Positions 25,521 through 37,898 of a DNA stretch of 64,000 nucleotides are shown here, piece by piece. Numbering within the stretch: position 1 is the first letter of the stretch; each line of letters begins with the position of its first letter. Position numbers and translations under genes: made by a program. The notes beneath the pieces are model-generated. The model made no database searches and had not been told where the DNA came from. It saw nothing but the letters and a program-made list of their open reading frames with translations. Source of the stretch: Rostratula benghalensis. Lineage: Eukaryota > Chordata > Aves > Charadriiformes > Rostratulidae. The stretch lies in the NCBI GenBank assembly GCA_013399305.1, contig VXAI01000158.1:1492843-1556842 (forward strand), written 5' to 3'.

Positions 25521-27735
25521 ACATGGACATAACAGAATTTGACTTAAATGAAATAATTAGTCACTGCATGTCCCTCCTACGAATTTAGAATCAGACATTT
25601 CACCATTTCCGTTTGATTTATTGATCTCATTCATTCTAAAAGGACACCAGTTGTCCAGTGACAAATTTTTCTAACATAAAAGGATCTTTCATCAGCATCT
25701 CCTCTCTGAGGCCTGGGACCTTACTGTCCAATGGAGTTCAGAGGAACAAACAGAGAATCTTGCACTGCAGGCACAATTATGAGATATCTACACCATTTTA
25801 TGGATTTTGTGGACCCTGATGCTTTATTCACTGCTGAGAAAACTTCCTGTAGATTTTTGATAGGATTTCTAATGCCAGTTTCTACCTTGCAGGGGTGAGT
25901 TTTCACGTTGAGGACAGTACTGGAACTCTGGAAGAGAGACTGGAAAGGTATTTTATACCTGTGAGTTGCAAATTCTTTCATGTAGCAAGCACTTAGGGCA
26001 AGCTGTGTAAACTCCCTTTTCTTAAACAAATGTTCTGGAAAGCAAAGCTCCCGTTTCCAGCGAGCAAATCTGGATTGTTTCCCTTACAGGGAGCCGTAAA
26101 GTTCCTTGGAAGAAAATGAGAAGAGAAGAAAACAAAACAGACAAAACCTCAAAGTCCCCAAGGGAACGAATAGAAATAAACACAGTCAATGTGGAAATCA
26201 GTGTTGATTCCTGCCATCAGATTCTCACTCATCTTGACCTCGGGAACAGCACTGACATGTACCAGAGGGCAGGGAGCAGGAAAAAAAAGGTACAACACAT
26301 GACTTGTGCAGAGGGGACAACTAATGTGTTTTTAAGCAGCACTGTGCCTCGAAGTTGTTAATATAAACCACCTTCTCGTAGTTATACTTAGCTGCTATTT
26401 AGATAAGCACTAGTAGTGGAATTTCTTCCAGTTTGTAAAGTCCTTGGTAAATGAAGAGCTTAAGGGAGGATCCACGGTTCTTCACTCAGTATCTTCAACT
26501 GCATCCTGTCAAATTGCTGAACAACTGTGGCCTCAGATTGCAGATCATTACCCAACTTTGGCAGAACTAGGAGATTAAGACTCAGATTAAAGTCATCAAA
26601 ATTTGTCTGTGTTAAACTCAGACATCTGGTCTAGGCTAGAGGACAAAGGCATCTCCAGTAGGTAATTCATTTCACTTGCGATTGATTGACCTCTGTGTCA
26701 GGAGAGGAAACAAGATACCTGAAGGAACTGTAGTTGCTGTTATCTGGTTGTTATCTGGTTGCAGGGTGCAAACCTTGTCCCTCCCCCAAGCCGTATCAAT
26801 TTATGTAGCCTCATTAATGCATGACACCATCGCTTAAAAAATTCAGATTGCGTTCTCCTCCCTCTCTAACTCTGCGTTGTATCTCCCACAACGTTTGCTG
26901 ATGATGGACTGCCGTGTGCCACTTCTTTGCTTTTCCAGGAGAGGAGCTTCTAGTGCATTCAGAGATGCAGCTTGTCATGTAATCACCAGAGGAAGAGAGG
27001 AAGGGACATCTAGCCTGATTTTGCAAGGTAGCGTGTCTGTATTCGCAAAGCAAAGTGCTTTCCGTTTTCAAGTTTGCTGAAAAAGCAGTGCTTACCAAAG
27101 GTCAGGAAAAATATCTGTCCAGCTTTCCCAAGAACATATATGAAAGTTTCAAATGCCAAAGTGTGGGTCAAGGCACACAGGCATTCTTGTGTCTTAAACA
27201 AGCAGCTAAATGGATGAACTGAGAAGAGAAGCATCATCTGTCCCATTAGCCGTCAGCTGCTTGTTGCCCAAGGCAAAGACAACATATTGGGGGACTTTGT
27301 TACATTTTCTTTTTCACTTGGCTAGTTCTGTTTGAGTCAGTGGTTCAGACTAATTGCTAGAAAATAAATAATAAAATATGTAAGAGCCCCAGCAGGAGTC
27401 AATCTCTCTGCGTACAGAAAGGACCCGTTCAGATCTCAGCAAACCTGCACAGAGCCAGGAAATTTACCAAGAGAGTTAACAAGAAAGAACAAAAAATGTA
27501 CTGAACTTTGTTCTGTTTTTACTCACTTGATCAATATCTGGACAACCTGACAGTTACCACCTTCAATTTCAAAGTGCATAAGCGTGATTGGTGTGCTGCC
27601 TTGGGCTTCATTTCTTGTTTTTCCACAAGTGGTAGAACATTGCTGTGATGGTAGAAGAAGAACTAAAAATATTCAAGCCTAAATTATCCCCAGAGAAGTG
27701 AGTGATGACATTAAAATTGGCTAGTTTTAGTCTGT
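25521..27735. other. non-coding, nothing recognised
   Basis: Single-copy DNA. A perfect short tandem (GTTATCTGGTT twice, about 26739-26760) is the only local structure I noticed. Open frames are short and overlap on both strands. Confidence 0.45.
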
Positions 27736-27797
27736 TGTCCTGGTTTTAGCTGAGATACTGCATGGTTCTTGTTGCTGGCTGGGGGTAAACCACAACA
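27736..27797. mobile_element. miniature LTR remnant with intact ends and target duplication
   Basis: A 62-bp segment beginning TGTCCTGGTTTTAGCTGAGA and ending TAAACCACAACA, that is, TG...CA. It is flanked on both sides by the same five bases, TCTGT (27731-27735 and 27798-27802). Both ends match the two termini of a common avian endogenous-retrovirus LTR as I remember it (start 'TGTCCTGGTTTTAGCTGGGAT', end 'CTGGCTGGGGTTAAACCACGACA'). A full LTR of this type is several hundred bases long, so this copy has lost nearly all of its interior while keeping both ends. It has no coding content. Orientation as written is the LTR sense direction. The family identity is from memory; the ends and duplication are seen directly. 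Confidence 0.7.
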
Positions 27798-27802
27798 TCT
27801 GT

Positions 27803-29200
27803 GTTCAAAGTCAAGATGTCAGACCAAATTGCTCCTCCAGGAGTCCTTTATGGTCAAGAGAAAGAAAGAGGCACTTTCTGAGAGAAGTTTCTCTAAACAG
27901 TCTTTGATGCATATTTTAAAAGGGGATCCAAGTACCTTTAATTCTCATAATTGATTTTAGAAGAAACCCCAGTGATTAAAATTCTAATTTAAACACCACA
28001 ATTATGTGTTTTGAAATTAGGTGAAGAAATCTATGTGTCCAGAATTTAAGGAGGACAATGTTTTGAAGTCAGATTTTAATGGTTGAGGTATCAGTGCAAA
28101 CCTAACACCCTTAGCATCTGAAACAGCAGTAGGATTCACCTCCCATCATTTTACACTGCAAAAGCTATGGCTGAGGGGGGCAGCCAAGGCAGCCTTCGTA
28201 CTCTGTGTGAAGAAACAAGTGTGCTCCATCCAATATATTTTAGAACTACAAGCTCTTCCTTCTCTCCATTGGCTCTCAAAGCAGATGGGATACAGCTACA
28301 GTCACACAGATGTCTGATCTGCAGAAACATACCTGTGGGCAGATGAATCTCACCTGGTGATATTCTTTGTGACGTAAGTGGTTATTTTTTTACCTTAAAG
28401 CTCCTGATGGAACTCCAGGAGTATGAATTCAGGCTGAATTCAGGTTCAGTCTTCTCTCCCCAACAAGAAGTTGGAAGGAATCTTGATTGCTGACTACAGT
28501 GCACCCATAAAAATATGATTCAAGCAGAAAAAAACATCTTCAGAAATCAAGAGTTTCTCTCTGCTGTTCCAACTATGTCCACTTAAACCTTATTTGAACT
28601 GATTTTCTTTTCTTTCTTTTTTTTTTTTTCTTTTTCTTTTCTTCTCCTTTTCCATAGCTACCCTATTTGATCTGTATTGGAAATGCCATTAAATAAGATG
28701 TTCTTGGCACTGTTACAGTAGCTTCAAAGGTACTGTCATAAGAGCTCCTGAGCTTGTCTGATAAACCTCATAGAACAATGTCTCTGTGTTTTCATCCCTT
28801 CATCTCTAGAAGCCTGTAATGAATAGGCAATGGAATAAATTCAGGCAAATGTTGGTCATTGAAGTTTCTGGAAAAGCTGGCAATGATGTTATAGGAAGGA
28901 TCAGAAATGAGAACTTTGGGAAATTTGTACTCAGACATATCATTTGATGTGTGGAAAAGGAGCTTAATCTATATATTTATGGTAAAGAATATATATATTT
29001 GGGACAATATAAAGTAAAACAGAGGTTCAGTAGAATAAACTAATAAATTCATTAAATAAATTTCTGTCATGTTACAATGTTCAAGTCCTGTTGATTTTGT
29101 TGATGTCCTTGTTTTGGTGGATGTTCAACATTTCTTAGATCATGCAAGTCAATCTTTCACCTGTGTCCGTGCTACAGCTCACTTAGCAGAATCCCACTTA
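27803..29200. other. non-coding, nothing recognised
   Basis: Single-copy DNA with a pyrimidine tract near 28605-28655 and AT-rich runs near 28970-29060. Confidence 0.45.
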
Positions 29201-29400
29201 CACAGAATCACAGAATATCAGGGATTGGAAGGGACTTTGAAAGATCATCCAGTCCAATCCCCCTGCTGGAGCAGGAACACCCAGATCAGGTCACACAGGA
29301 ATGTGTCCAGGTGGGTTTTGAATGTCTCCAGAGAAGGAGACTCCACAACCTCTCTGGGCGACCCGTTCCAGTGTTCCATCTTACACTTGATTCTAAACGT
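29201..29400 (-). mobile_element. CR1 LINE 3' end, antisense
   Basis: Starts with CACAGAATCACAGAATATCA and continues GGGATTGGAAGGGACTTTGA, CCAGTCCAATCCCCCTGCTG, GTTTTGAATGTCTCCAGAGA, AGGAGACTCCACAACCTCTC. This is the reverse complement of a CR1 3' end of the 'ccagtccaatccccctgc' subfamily, the same one as at 50556-50944. The plus frame at 29069-29407 is antisense translation of this repeat. Confidence 0.95.
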
Positions 29401-29402
29401 GG

Positions 29403-32265
29403 AATAGAAGGCTTATATTGCCATGGACTTTGGCACTAAATTAAAAATGGAATGGTTGTGATGTCTTATGACTCATTGCCTACCTAAGAAAGGCCATAAA
29501 TCCAATAAGATCAGGCAGCATAACAGCATGTACCCAAAACTGTTGATCTCTCCCAAACACAGGTGTTACCAAGAGCTTGACCATTGTAAAAGCAGTAGGA
29601 CAAAGAATAATAAGGAAGGTGTTGATTTGGACATCATGGCCAAGTGCCACCTGTTTACAAGCCTCTGTTTTAGCAACTGAGTAAGTATCAAGTTGCTGAC
29701 CAGGTGTGGGTTGGTGGTTTTTTTGATAAGAAAAACTACATGAAGGAAGATTACCAGACATTTGTGGGGATTAGCCATATCACTGGGATTACATGGAATT
29801 GAGATATAATAATAAAATTTTGCCTTCCAGAATTTATTTGTGAGGATCTCAATGTATTTTGTATTTGTTAATGACTGTATTTAGCATCCTGATATTCCTG
29901 TGAACTAGGAAATATTTTTATTTTCATCATTCATATCCAGGACAGCATTTAGAAGAATAACGGGATAATTAATTTCTTTTTCCCATGACATTACCTAAGT
30001 AAAAACATTTTTTTTTTTCAGAAATGCAGTTGAAATGAAAAGTTATGAAACACTTCTGAATATCTCTACTATTCCTTTCAAAACACAGAAATATGAGGGT
30101 TAAGAAAAATGCAAACTAATTTTCTAGCCTTAGAAAAAAATTGCATATGGCCTTAATGCCATGAAAAGTATATATTTTGTGTCAAGACGGCCAAAAAGAC
30201 AGGCAAATAAGTTTCTCTAGGACTGGCATCTTGGTGTGTGAATCAGTCATCCAAAATTAAGCATGCTTAGTCAGTCTTATCTGCACTAGAATTGCTTTCT
30301 TACTCAAATCTAATGGATTTCAGATAGCGACATTAACAGCTTCTAAAAATGTTTATGAAAGTCTCTTGATAGTTCAGTAAATGTTCACTTCTCAGTGATT
30401 TTTTAAAAATTAATTTCATCTTGCTGTTTAACCTTATTTGTATAGTCCCAAATAGAAATTAGATCATATTTAGAGGACTGGAAACTAGCAAATGTTACAT
30501 TTCCTGAAAGCTGGTTAGTAATAGAGAAGTGAAGTTTATAATACAGTATTCCCATTAAAATATATCTTTCAGTGAAAAATTAAAATCTCCTTTAAGCTGT
30601 GTATTTATTTTCATTAAGAATAAGGAAAGAGTACAAGTGAAAATGACCAGCACAGATGGAAGATGTGGAGAAGAAAGCACAGAGAGGTGAGTTTCCACAT
30701 TTAGATAATTCGTTTTTGAAAATGGGTGATTCCACATTCAACTTTTTTTCAGTCATCTCACTTGGAGTTTTATTTCCAGCTGGATTTATACACATGAAAA
30801 TTCAATGCAATGAAGACGAGAATAATCATAAAACCTGCAACCTTTGTATTTGACCACGATTCTGTTTGTGTGAAGTCATGCACCATCAAAAGAGCCCCCC
30901 AAATTCTCTGATTTGCAAAGCTTTGGATCTATGTCTGGTACAGAAGAACGTCAAGTGAAGACAGGGAAGTAGCAGGAGACAATGACACAGTTTGGGCCAC
31001 TAAGTCTACATTTCGACTAGTAAACTTTTGATGCTTGACTGGTACCCCACGTAGTCATCCTAGATTCCGGTTATAGTCCCTGAGAAAAGTGCTGTCAGAG
31101 CACTATTTAGCCCAGGCTAGATGTGCACCATTCTCCACAGAAGCCTCTCTTTTTCCACTGATTATGGAGGGAGCCTAGGGCAACTATGCATCTAACACAG
31201 GAGCCGCAGTTAAGCTAAATGAATGAGGACCATCATAGCCTGCATGCCAGTAAGCTACAGTCTTTGAGGGCTTAGTCCTGCCACTGTCATCAGAATCAAT
31301 TATATTGCTGAATAAATCAATTAAATGCTGGTTAACCCCAATAGAAAGAGAGAAAAAGGTCCTTTGTGAGAAGGAGATTGGAATTGAGGTTTTTTCCATA
31401 GGAAAATCATGGCTGGACTCCAAGATGTTTTAGAAGTCTGATTTGTTTTTCCTCACATGTTTTTATGGTACATTCATCTGCTTATTTGTTTAATGAATGT
31501 GGGGCTGGTGAAAGATGCTGGGTTGATGCCTTGGGGAGACCAAAGTCTTTCATTTGTCCCCAGGCATACTATACCCATGCTCCACAACCACGTGTCTTCC
31601 TTCTGACCTGAAAGGACCACCTTTAAGGGTGAGAAACTAGCATAGTTTTTAAACTTGCCCTTTCCTCTGCATCTTCCAGTGAGGGACAGAAGGTCATTAG
31701 TGCTTATTTTTATAGACAAGGGCACACTGTCAAGAGTTTCATTTCACATTGAAAGCTTGCTCATAAAGTTTTTTGGCCTTGAAATCTCACAATAGCAGGC
31801 TTTTTTTTTTTTTTTTTTTTTTAAGGCAACTGCTGGCTAGGCTAACAGTACTGTTTCTCTCAGATACTTTTCTGCCCCTATTTAAATTCAGGAAATTATA
31901 AATGTCATGAAAATAATAATTCAAAAAATTAAAATACTGACGGCAAGAATGTTAAAACTACTCCACATGTTGCTCTCTAGCTCACTTACTTCTGCAATTG
32001 ACAGCAAACCTCAGCCTAAAAATAATTGCATGCCATGCTTTCCTCTTATCCAGACTCTTTTTTCTTTATTTTTCTTCTCAGTCAACTGTCTTGAAGGTGG
32101 TTAACTAAAGTCAACACTTCTGCGTGTTTCCCTTCAAAGTCTGTACCACTTGTGGCAGTGGAAACCTCATGTAACATTCCTGACCTTCAACAGACCATTT
32201 TTCAAGCAAAGATTAAAATGCGATGACACTCCATCTTTTCCTACCAAGGCCTTGAAAAAATCTCT
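29403..32265. other. non-coding, nothing recognised
   Basis: AT-rich single-copy DNA with a poly-T run at about 31799-31822. No exon or named repeat was recognised. Confidence 0.45.
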
Positions 32266-32267
32266 GC

Positions 32268-32358
32268 GTGAGAGAGCAAAGTTGGAGAAAGAGAAAGAAA
32301 AAGCAAAGGAAAAGAGGAAAAGGAAAGGAAAGGAGAAAAAGAGAAAGTAAGAAAAATA
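32268..32358. repeat. polypurine low-complexity tract
   Basis: About 90 bases of almost only A and G (GAGAAAGAGAAAGAAAAAGC and similar). The lysine-rich plus frame and phenylalanine/serine-rich minus frames here are translations of this tract, not genes. Confidence 0.85.
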
Positions 32359-32441
32359 ACCTTCCCAAAACATTTTTGATCAATTTTAAGATTTTTTTTT
32401 TTAATTTTGTTTACTTCATCATTGGGTAAATATGATTGAAA

Positions 32442-32826
32442 CATAGAATCATAGAATCATTCAGGTTGGAAAAGACCCTTGGGATCATCGAGTCCAACCA
32501 TCAGTTCTACTCTACAAATTCCTCCCCTACATTATATCCCCCCAACACCACATCTAAAAGACTCTTCAACACATTCAGGGATGGGGACTCAACCCCCTCC
32601 CTGGGCAGCCTATTCCAGTGTCTGACCACTCTTTCTGGGAAAAATTCTTTCCTAATGTTCACCCTAAACCTACCCTGGTGCAGCTTTAAGCCATTCCCTC
32701 TTGTTCTGTCACTAATTACCTGTGAGAAGAGATCAGCACCAACCTCTCTACAATGTCTTTTCAAGTAGTTGTAAAGAGCGATGAAGTCTCCCCTACCCTC
32801 CTCTTCCTCCAACTCAACAGTCCCAA
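32442..32826 (-). mobile_element. CR1 LINE 3' end, antisense
   Basis: Begins CATAGAATCATAGAATCATT, then AGGTTGGAAAAGACCC, ATCATCGAGTCCAACC, TCCCTGGGCAGCCTATTCCA, GAAAAATTCTTTCCTAATGT and CCATTCCCTCTTGTTCTGTC. That is the reverse complement of about 385 bp of CR1 3' sequence with terminal octamers. The 155-codon minus frame at 32507-32974 is largely the remnant of CR1 ORF2 C-terminal and 3' sequence and is not a host gene. Confidence 0.96.
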
Positions 32827-33640
32827 TAGAATATTGTATCAGCGTAACGTATCTATGTGTTAAAGCATTTTTCTGAAAGTGGGTTCCAGGCTCTGCTTTG
32901 TAAATTGACTTAATAAAGGGCTTTGATCCTGAGACTTTGAGAGTCCCCATTTCATCTGAAGGACAAACTCCCAACAGTGGGAAGAAGGAGCCGAGTCAAA
33001 AATGTTTTCTTCCTCGAATGAAAACAACCTGTGCTCCACCAACGTGGGTTACCCTTTCTGACATCTCTTCTTCAAAGGAGGGGAGGCTGCTTTGAAAACA
33101 ATATCCCAAATCTCACTATGGATCTTTTGCAGAACTTTGGGTTTCTGAGGAAAGTTCTGATTTTAAGGATGCACTAGTTCCAGATGCCTCTGTATGAACA
33201 GGTCTGAGGGTTTGAACATCCCGAGCTCCTCGGGTAAATCTGTTGCAAGTGGTATCTGCAACATCTCATTATTAAAACTGCAAAATCAGAGCTGCTGCGC
33301 CTTCCCCTCTTAATGTACTTCTTCACTGAATGTGTCAGTGAGCCTCTCCCATTTTAATATTTGATAAATATAGAGAGTAGTGTTGCAAAATTCTTGCTAC
33401 CACTCATTAACAGATCTAGGGCATCCTCTCCAAATTATCACTCTGCGCCCTCTCCTCACCTTTTCTCTTTGAAACCCCACCACTGCTCCCTGCCCTCCCT
33501 TTCCCACCCCCCAATTATACCAGGAAATTTGTTACAGGAAATTGCTGTTATTGCTGTTATTATTGTTATTTCTTCCCCCTCCCTCCACCCAATCAGGAGT
33601 AGAAAGCCAAAGGGTGACAAAGAGTAATTTGCCTGGAAAG
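32827..33640. other. non-coding, nothing recognised
   Basis: Single-copy DNA. The block near 33530-33570 has a short (TTGCTGTTAT) tandem. No gene is supported. Confidence 0.45.
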
Positions 33641-34100
33641 ACAACATTCAGGGTGTTCTGACACCGGCGCTGCATTTTTAATATCCACCCCTCTGAAGGT
33701 GTTATCATTAAAACTTCATGGTTATCATTTTATTTATTTTTTTATTAGTAGCAACGCCACCTCTTCGCTCAGCAATGCTTCCTTGCCTTCCCGATTTCAG
33801 CAGCGCCTGACCCCATTTCAGTCAATTTTCCATATCCTGCCTGTCTCGTATCCACCGAGGGAACACACTGATGCTGTGTTTATGCTAATTTTATGCTCTC
33901 TGAGTTGTGTCTGTTATTCAAAGCAGTTGAAGCAGTTATTGCCAGTAATCTTATTTCTGCGAGAGCCCCCGGGGCAGAGCAAGCCTTGGAGCCGGTCCTG
34001 CAGACCGCGTCAGAGCCATCACTGCCTGCTGGTAAATGGCAGCTCTTTTCTGCAGAATCTGATATCAGTTACTTCGCAAACACAGTAATAAAATGAAACA
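33640..34100. promoter_or_regulatory. candidate conserved non-coding element
   Basis: A repeat-free block combining GACACCGGCGCTGCATTTTT, GGTGTTATCATTAAAAC, GGTTATCATTTTATTTAT and GAGAGCCCCCGGGGCAGAGC with AATCTGATATCAGTTACTTC. Mixed GC-rich and AT-rich motif clusters, with a symmetrical GATATC core, resemble a developmental enhancer. Two overlapping plus frames exist but show no codon-level sign of being an exon. Inference from texture only. Confidence 0.25.
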
Positions 34101-35490
34101 AATCAGATTTTCAAGTAAATAAACCAGACTTCAATGGCAACAACAATGGTCAGGACAACAGGATTTTAATAAGTGATGCTATAGAGGGGAAAATATTGGA
34201 GCGCCTTATCGTTTCTTCTTCTTGCCCTCCCCCTGCTCCAACCCCAAATTAGCTGCCTGAACCCTTTGCAGACTGAAAGGAAAACAAAAAGAAATACTAC
34301 CGGAATGGGCTCTGCTCTCCTCGTTGGTAAGAATGGGTATTCACTGATGGCATGTATGGAAATTCCCCTGCAAAGGTGCTCTGAGATATTGTGTTGGGCA
34401 ACAAAAGAACACAAATGGTTATTCCTGATTTTCTGCTCAATAATATCCATGGGAAATTGCATGAGAACTTCTCCATTAAGGGATAGGCAGATGGTACCTA
34501 CCAAGAGAAAGGTGTTGTTGACCTTCTGCTCCAATGAGCTGAGCATGATGCATGGTTTTGCCACCGTTTTCTAGGGCACCCTGGGCATATAATTTAAGGA
34601 TAGGTCTCGAAGCGTCCACCACCTTTTCAATCAGGTTTTAAAACAAACAAACTCATAAACTTCCTTGGTGCCTTCCTAAAAGCCAGATATTCAGAAGGCA
34701 GAAAAGGTGTTTTATTCTAAAATAGCACTTAGAGAAAAACGTGAAATTATGCATTTTCATATAGCCTTGCCTTGGAAAGTATTTAAAATCTTGTCAGAAA
34801 GCCAACAGTTAAAAAAAAAAATTAATTTGAATTCTGGCCAATTTTCAGTTGCCAAAAATGTAAACCATTTTTCTCATAAGAAACATTTCCCCCCAAAATC
34901 CCTCCAATTTAAGAAACATTTTTCAACAAGAAGACATTTCAAATGGAACATTTTCATGTTTTTCTATTGCCATCAACAGCACTCAGCTTTTATTGTGATG
35001 CTTAAGGCCATGTTTTCAGCATACTGTGCTCTTTAGAAACTTGCCCAGTTACATTGAATCCTATATAACAGCAGGAGCTCCCATATATAAATTTATATTT
35101 GTATATATACATATCTGTATACATAAATAAAATATAAAATCCTGAATTTAATCTCGCTATACTGTAGCTTCCCATCTGTCAAAACTGATTAATAATGCTT
35201 CTATTTCATTACTCAAATAATTTTGGAACTTTTCGGAAGGTCTCTGTCTTCTCTTCGGGATTCCTAAACTTCCCAAATAGCAGAAGGTTTACCATTAGTT
35301 CACTTTCCTCATGTTTTGTAAATCTGATATAAGGATCTGAAACTTCACCTTTTTCTTTGAAAGCATGCAAGAGCAATGGAATACCCAGATCACCCTTGTC
35401 CTCCTCCTCCTGGATATCACAATCCTTGTGATATATCTAATGGTAAATTATATATGCCCTGGCATTTCACTGTCCCTGAAGCCAGTTCAT
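34101..35490. other. non-coding, nothing recognised
   Basis: AT-rich DNA with a TATA-rich run at 35083-35132. Overlapping frames near 34166-34574 on both strands are unsupported. Confidence 0.45.
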
Positions 35491-35493
35491 GAT

Positions 35494-35925
35494 CATAGGA
35501 CCACAGAACAGTTACAGTTGGAATCTTATTTTAAAGAACATCTAGTTCCAACCCTCCTGTCATGGTCAGGGACACCTCCCACCAGACTAGGCTGCTCAAA
35601 ACCCCATCCAGCCTGGTCTTGAACCCTCCAGGAATGGGGCAGCCACAGCTTCTCTGGAAGGAGCTCTAAGGTCTATCCACAGCTGAAACCCCCCAACTCT
35701 CTCAACCTGTCCTTACAGCAGAGGGGTTCCAGCCCTCCCAGCATCTCCGTGACCGCCTCTGGCCATGCTCCTCCAGGTCCATGTCTCTCCTGTGCTGAGG
35801 CCCCAGAGCTGGAGGCAGCACTGGGGAGAGGTCTCCCCAGAGCAGAGTAGAGGGGCAGAATCCACCCCCCACCCCCTGCTGGGATGCAGCCCAGAATGCG
35901 GGGGGCTTTCTGGGCTGCCAGTCCA
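35494..35925 (-). mobile_element. CR1 LINE, antisense, with internal deletion
   Basis: Reads CATAGGACCACAGAACAGTT, CATCTAGTTCCAACCCTCC, CCCCATCCAGCCTGGTCTTG, then jumps to CTCAACCTGTCCTTACAGCA, CTCCAGGTCCATGTCTCTCC, TGAGGCCCCAGAGCTGGAGG, CAGAGCAGAGTAGAGGGGCA and GGGGGCTTTCTGGGCTGCCA. These are CR1 landmarks in reverse complement. The section normally between the 'cagcttctctgg' phrase and the 'ctctcaacctgt' phrase is missing (break near 35660), so the copy is internally deleted. It is notably GC-rich relative to its flanks. Confidence 0.92.
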
Positions 35926-36954
35926 CTTTGCTAGCTCATATTGAGTTTCTCACCCCCCAACACCCTGGGAATGCTTTCTGGAACTATTTCATCTTATGGG
36001 ACACACATAGTCTATTCTTTTTGGTCTTCTCTGAGGATATTTCCTTTGTTTTCAGCTGCATTTGGATCAAGTTCTTATGGAGGTAATAGGCTTCAACAAC
36101 CTTCAAGTGTAGCAGTTCAAACCAAAGTGGAAATCAGAAGAGTTACCAGATCACTGACACTGAGAGAAGATTGACTCGAATTCTGTACATCACATCTGTA
36201 TAGGAACCTTAAATAGAGGTGAGAACCTTGGGTTTTGGGGGGTGTTTTCCTACTTCTTGAAGTGTAATTTTTACACTTGTCTATGCTGCAGATTTAGCAC
36301 TGGTCTAAATAGGCTAGAAAAAAACACAAAAGACCTGGGCTAAACATCTGAAACAAGTGTAGTCCAGGAGAGCTTTTCTTTGACTTCCCAGGTCAGGATT
36401 TCACCACAAATCTCCTAACTTGGCAGTTTTTTCTGCCTCTTGTGTCTGAGACAATAACCCAGGTGAAAATAATATAGGTCCTGAAAAGAGAAGAAGCAAG
36501 TATTCTGCTTACTTCTAGACAAGTGTTTCTTGCAATAGTAGCCTCTGACATGAAGGTATCTCTGCATGAAACAAATGCCAGTTGATTGGATTGTCCTGTA
36601 GACTTAGCTCAGAAAACTGCTCAGAATATATATATGTGTATAAATAAACCTAGAGTAAAATTGACAGCCTCTATCAATGCTATTCTTTCTGACATAAATG
36701 AAATACTTATCCTGACTTCGGTAAGAGTGGAATCACACCACTGAAACTTAATAGGTTTGGTTTGGGTTTTTTTGTTTGTTTGTTTGGTTTGGTGTTTTTT
36801 TTTTTTTAATATCAATCTCCTTTACATAATTCTGGAAATGTCTGATGTCTGACAAAACCAACATGTGTCTAAAGTCCTTCATCCAATATTACTTGTACAT
36901 TTTGGGAATTCATACCATACATAATGGAATGTAGAGGAAAAAGGACTTATGAAT
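35926..36954. other. non-coding up to the assembly gap
   Basis: AT-rich single-copy DNA with GTTTGTTTG and poly-T runs near 36768-36810. Nothing coding recognised. Confidence 0.45.
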
Positions 36955-37804
36955 NNNNNNNNNNNNNNNNNNNNNNNNNNNNNNNNNNNNNNNNNNNNNN
37001 NNNNNNNNNNNNNNNNNNNNNNNNNNNNNNNNNNNNNNNNNNNNNNNNNNNNNNNNNNNNNNNNNNNNNNNNNNNNNNNNNNNNNNNNNNNNNNNNNNNN
37101 NNNNNNNNNNNNNNNNNNNNNNNNNNNNNNNNNNNNNNNNNNNNNNNNNNNNNNNNNNNNNNNNNNNNNNNNNNNNNNNNNNNNNNNNNNNNNNNNNNNN
37201 NNNNNNNNNNNNNNNNNNNNNNNNNNNNNNNNNNNNNNNNNNNNNNNNNNNNNNNNNNNNNNNNNNNNNNNNNNNNNNNNNNNNNNNNNNNNNNNNNNNN
37301 NNNNNNNNNNNNNNNNNNNNNNNNNNNNNNNNNNNNNNNNNNNNNNNNNNNNNNNNNNNNNNNNNNNNNNNNNNNNNNNNNNNNNNNNNNNNNNNNNNNN
37401 NNNNNNNNNNNNNNNNNNNNNNNNNNNNNNNNNNNNNNNNNNNNNNNNNNNNNNNNNNNNNNNNNNNNNNNNNNNNNNNNNNNNNNNNNNNNNNNNNNNN
37501 NNNNNNNNNNNNNNNNNNNNNNNNNNNNNNNNNNNNNNNNNNNNNNNNNNNNNNNNNNNNNNNNNNNNNNNNNNNNNNNNNNNNNNNNNNNNNNNNNNNN
37601 NNNNNNNNNNNNNNNNNNNNNNNNNNNNNNNNNNNNNNNNNNNNNNNNNNNNNNNNNNNNNNNNNNNNNNNNNNNNNNNNNNNNNNNNNNNNNNNNNNNN
37701 NNNNNNNNNNNNNNNNNNNNNNNNNNNNNNNNNNNNNNNNNNNNNNNNNNNNNNNNNNNNNNNNNNNNNNNNNNNNNNNNNNNNNNNNNNNNNNNNNNNN
37801 NNNN
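36955..37804. other. assembly gap (850 N)
   Basis: 850 consecutive unknown bases. Frames that appear to run through it are artefacts. The right edge is a pentanucleotide array, so the missing sequence is probably at least partly (AAGAG)n. Confidence 0.99.
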
Positions 37805-37898
37805 AAGAGAAGAGAAGAGAAGAGAAGAGAAGAGAAGAGAAGAGAAGAGAAGAGAAGAGAAGAGAAGAGAAGAGAAGAGAAGAGAAGAGAAGAGAAGA
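37805..37898. repeat. (AAGAG)n microsatellite at gap edge
   Basis: About eighteen uninterrupted AAGAG copies immediately right of the gap. The Arg/Glu-rich 'REEKR' frames are translation of this array. Confidence 0.98.

Noticed and set aside
32507..32974. 155-codon minus-strand frame
   Set aside because: Most of it lies in an antisense-oriented CR1 3' end, so it is a dead LINE remnant rather than a host gene.
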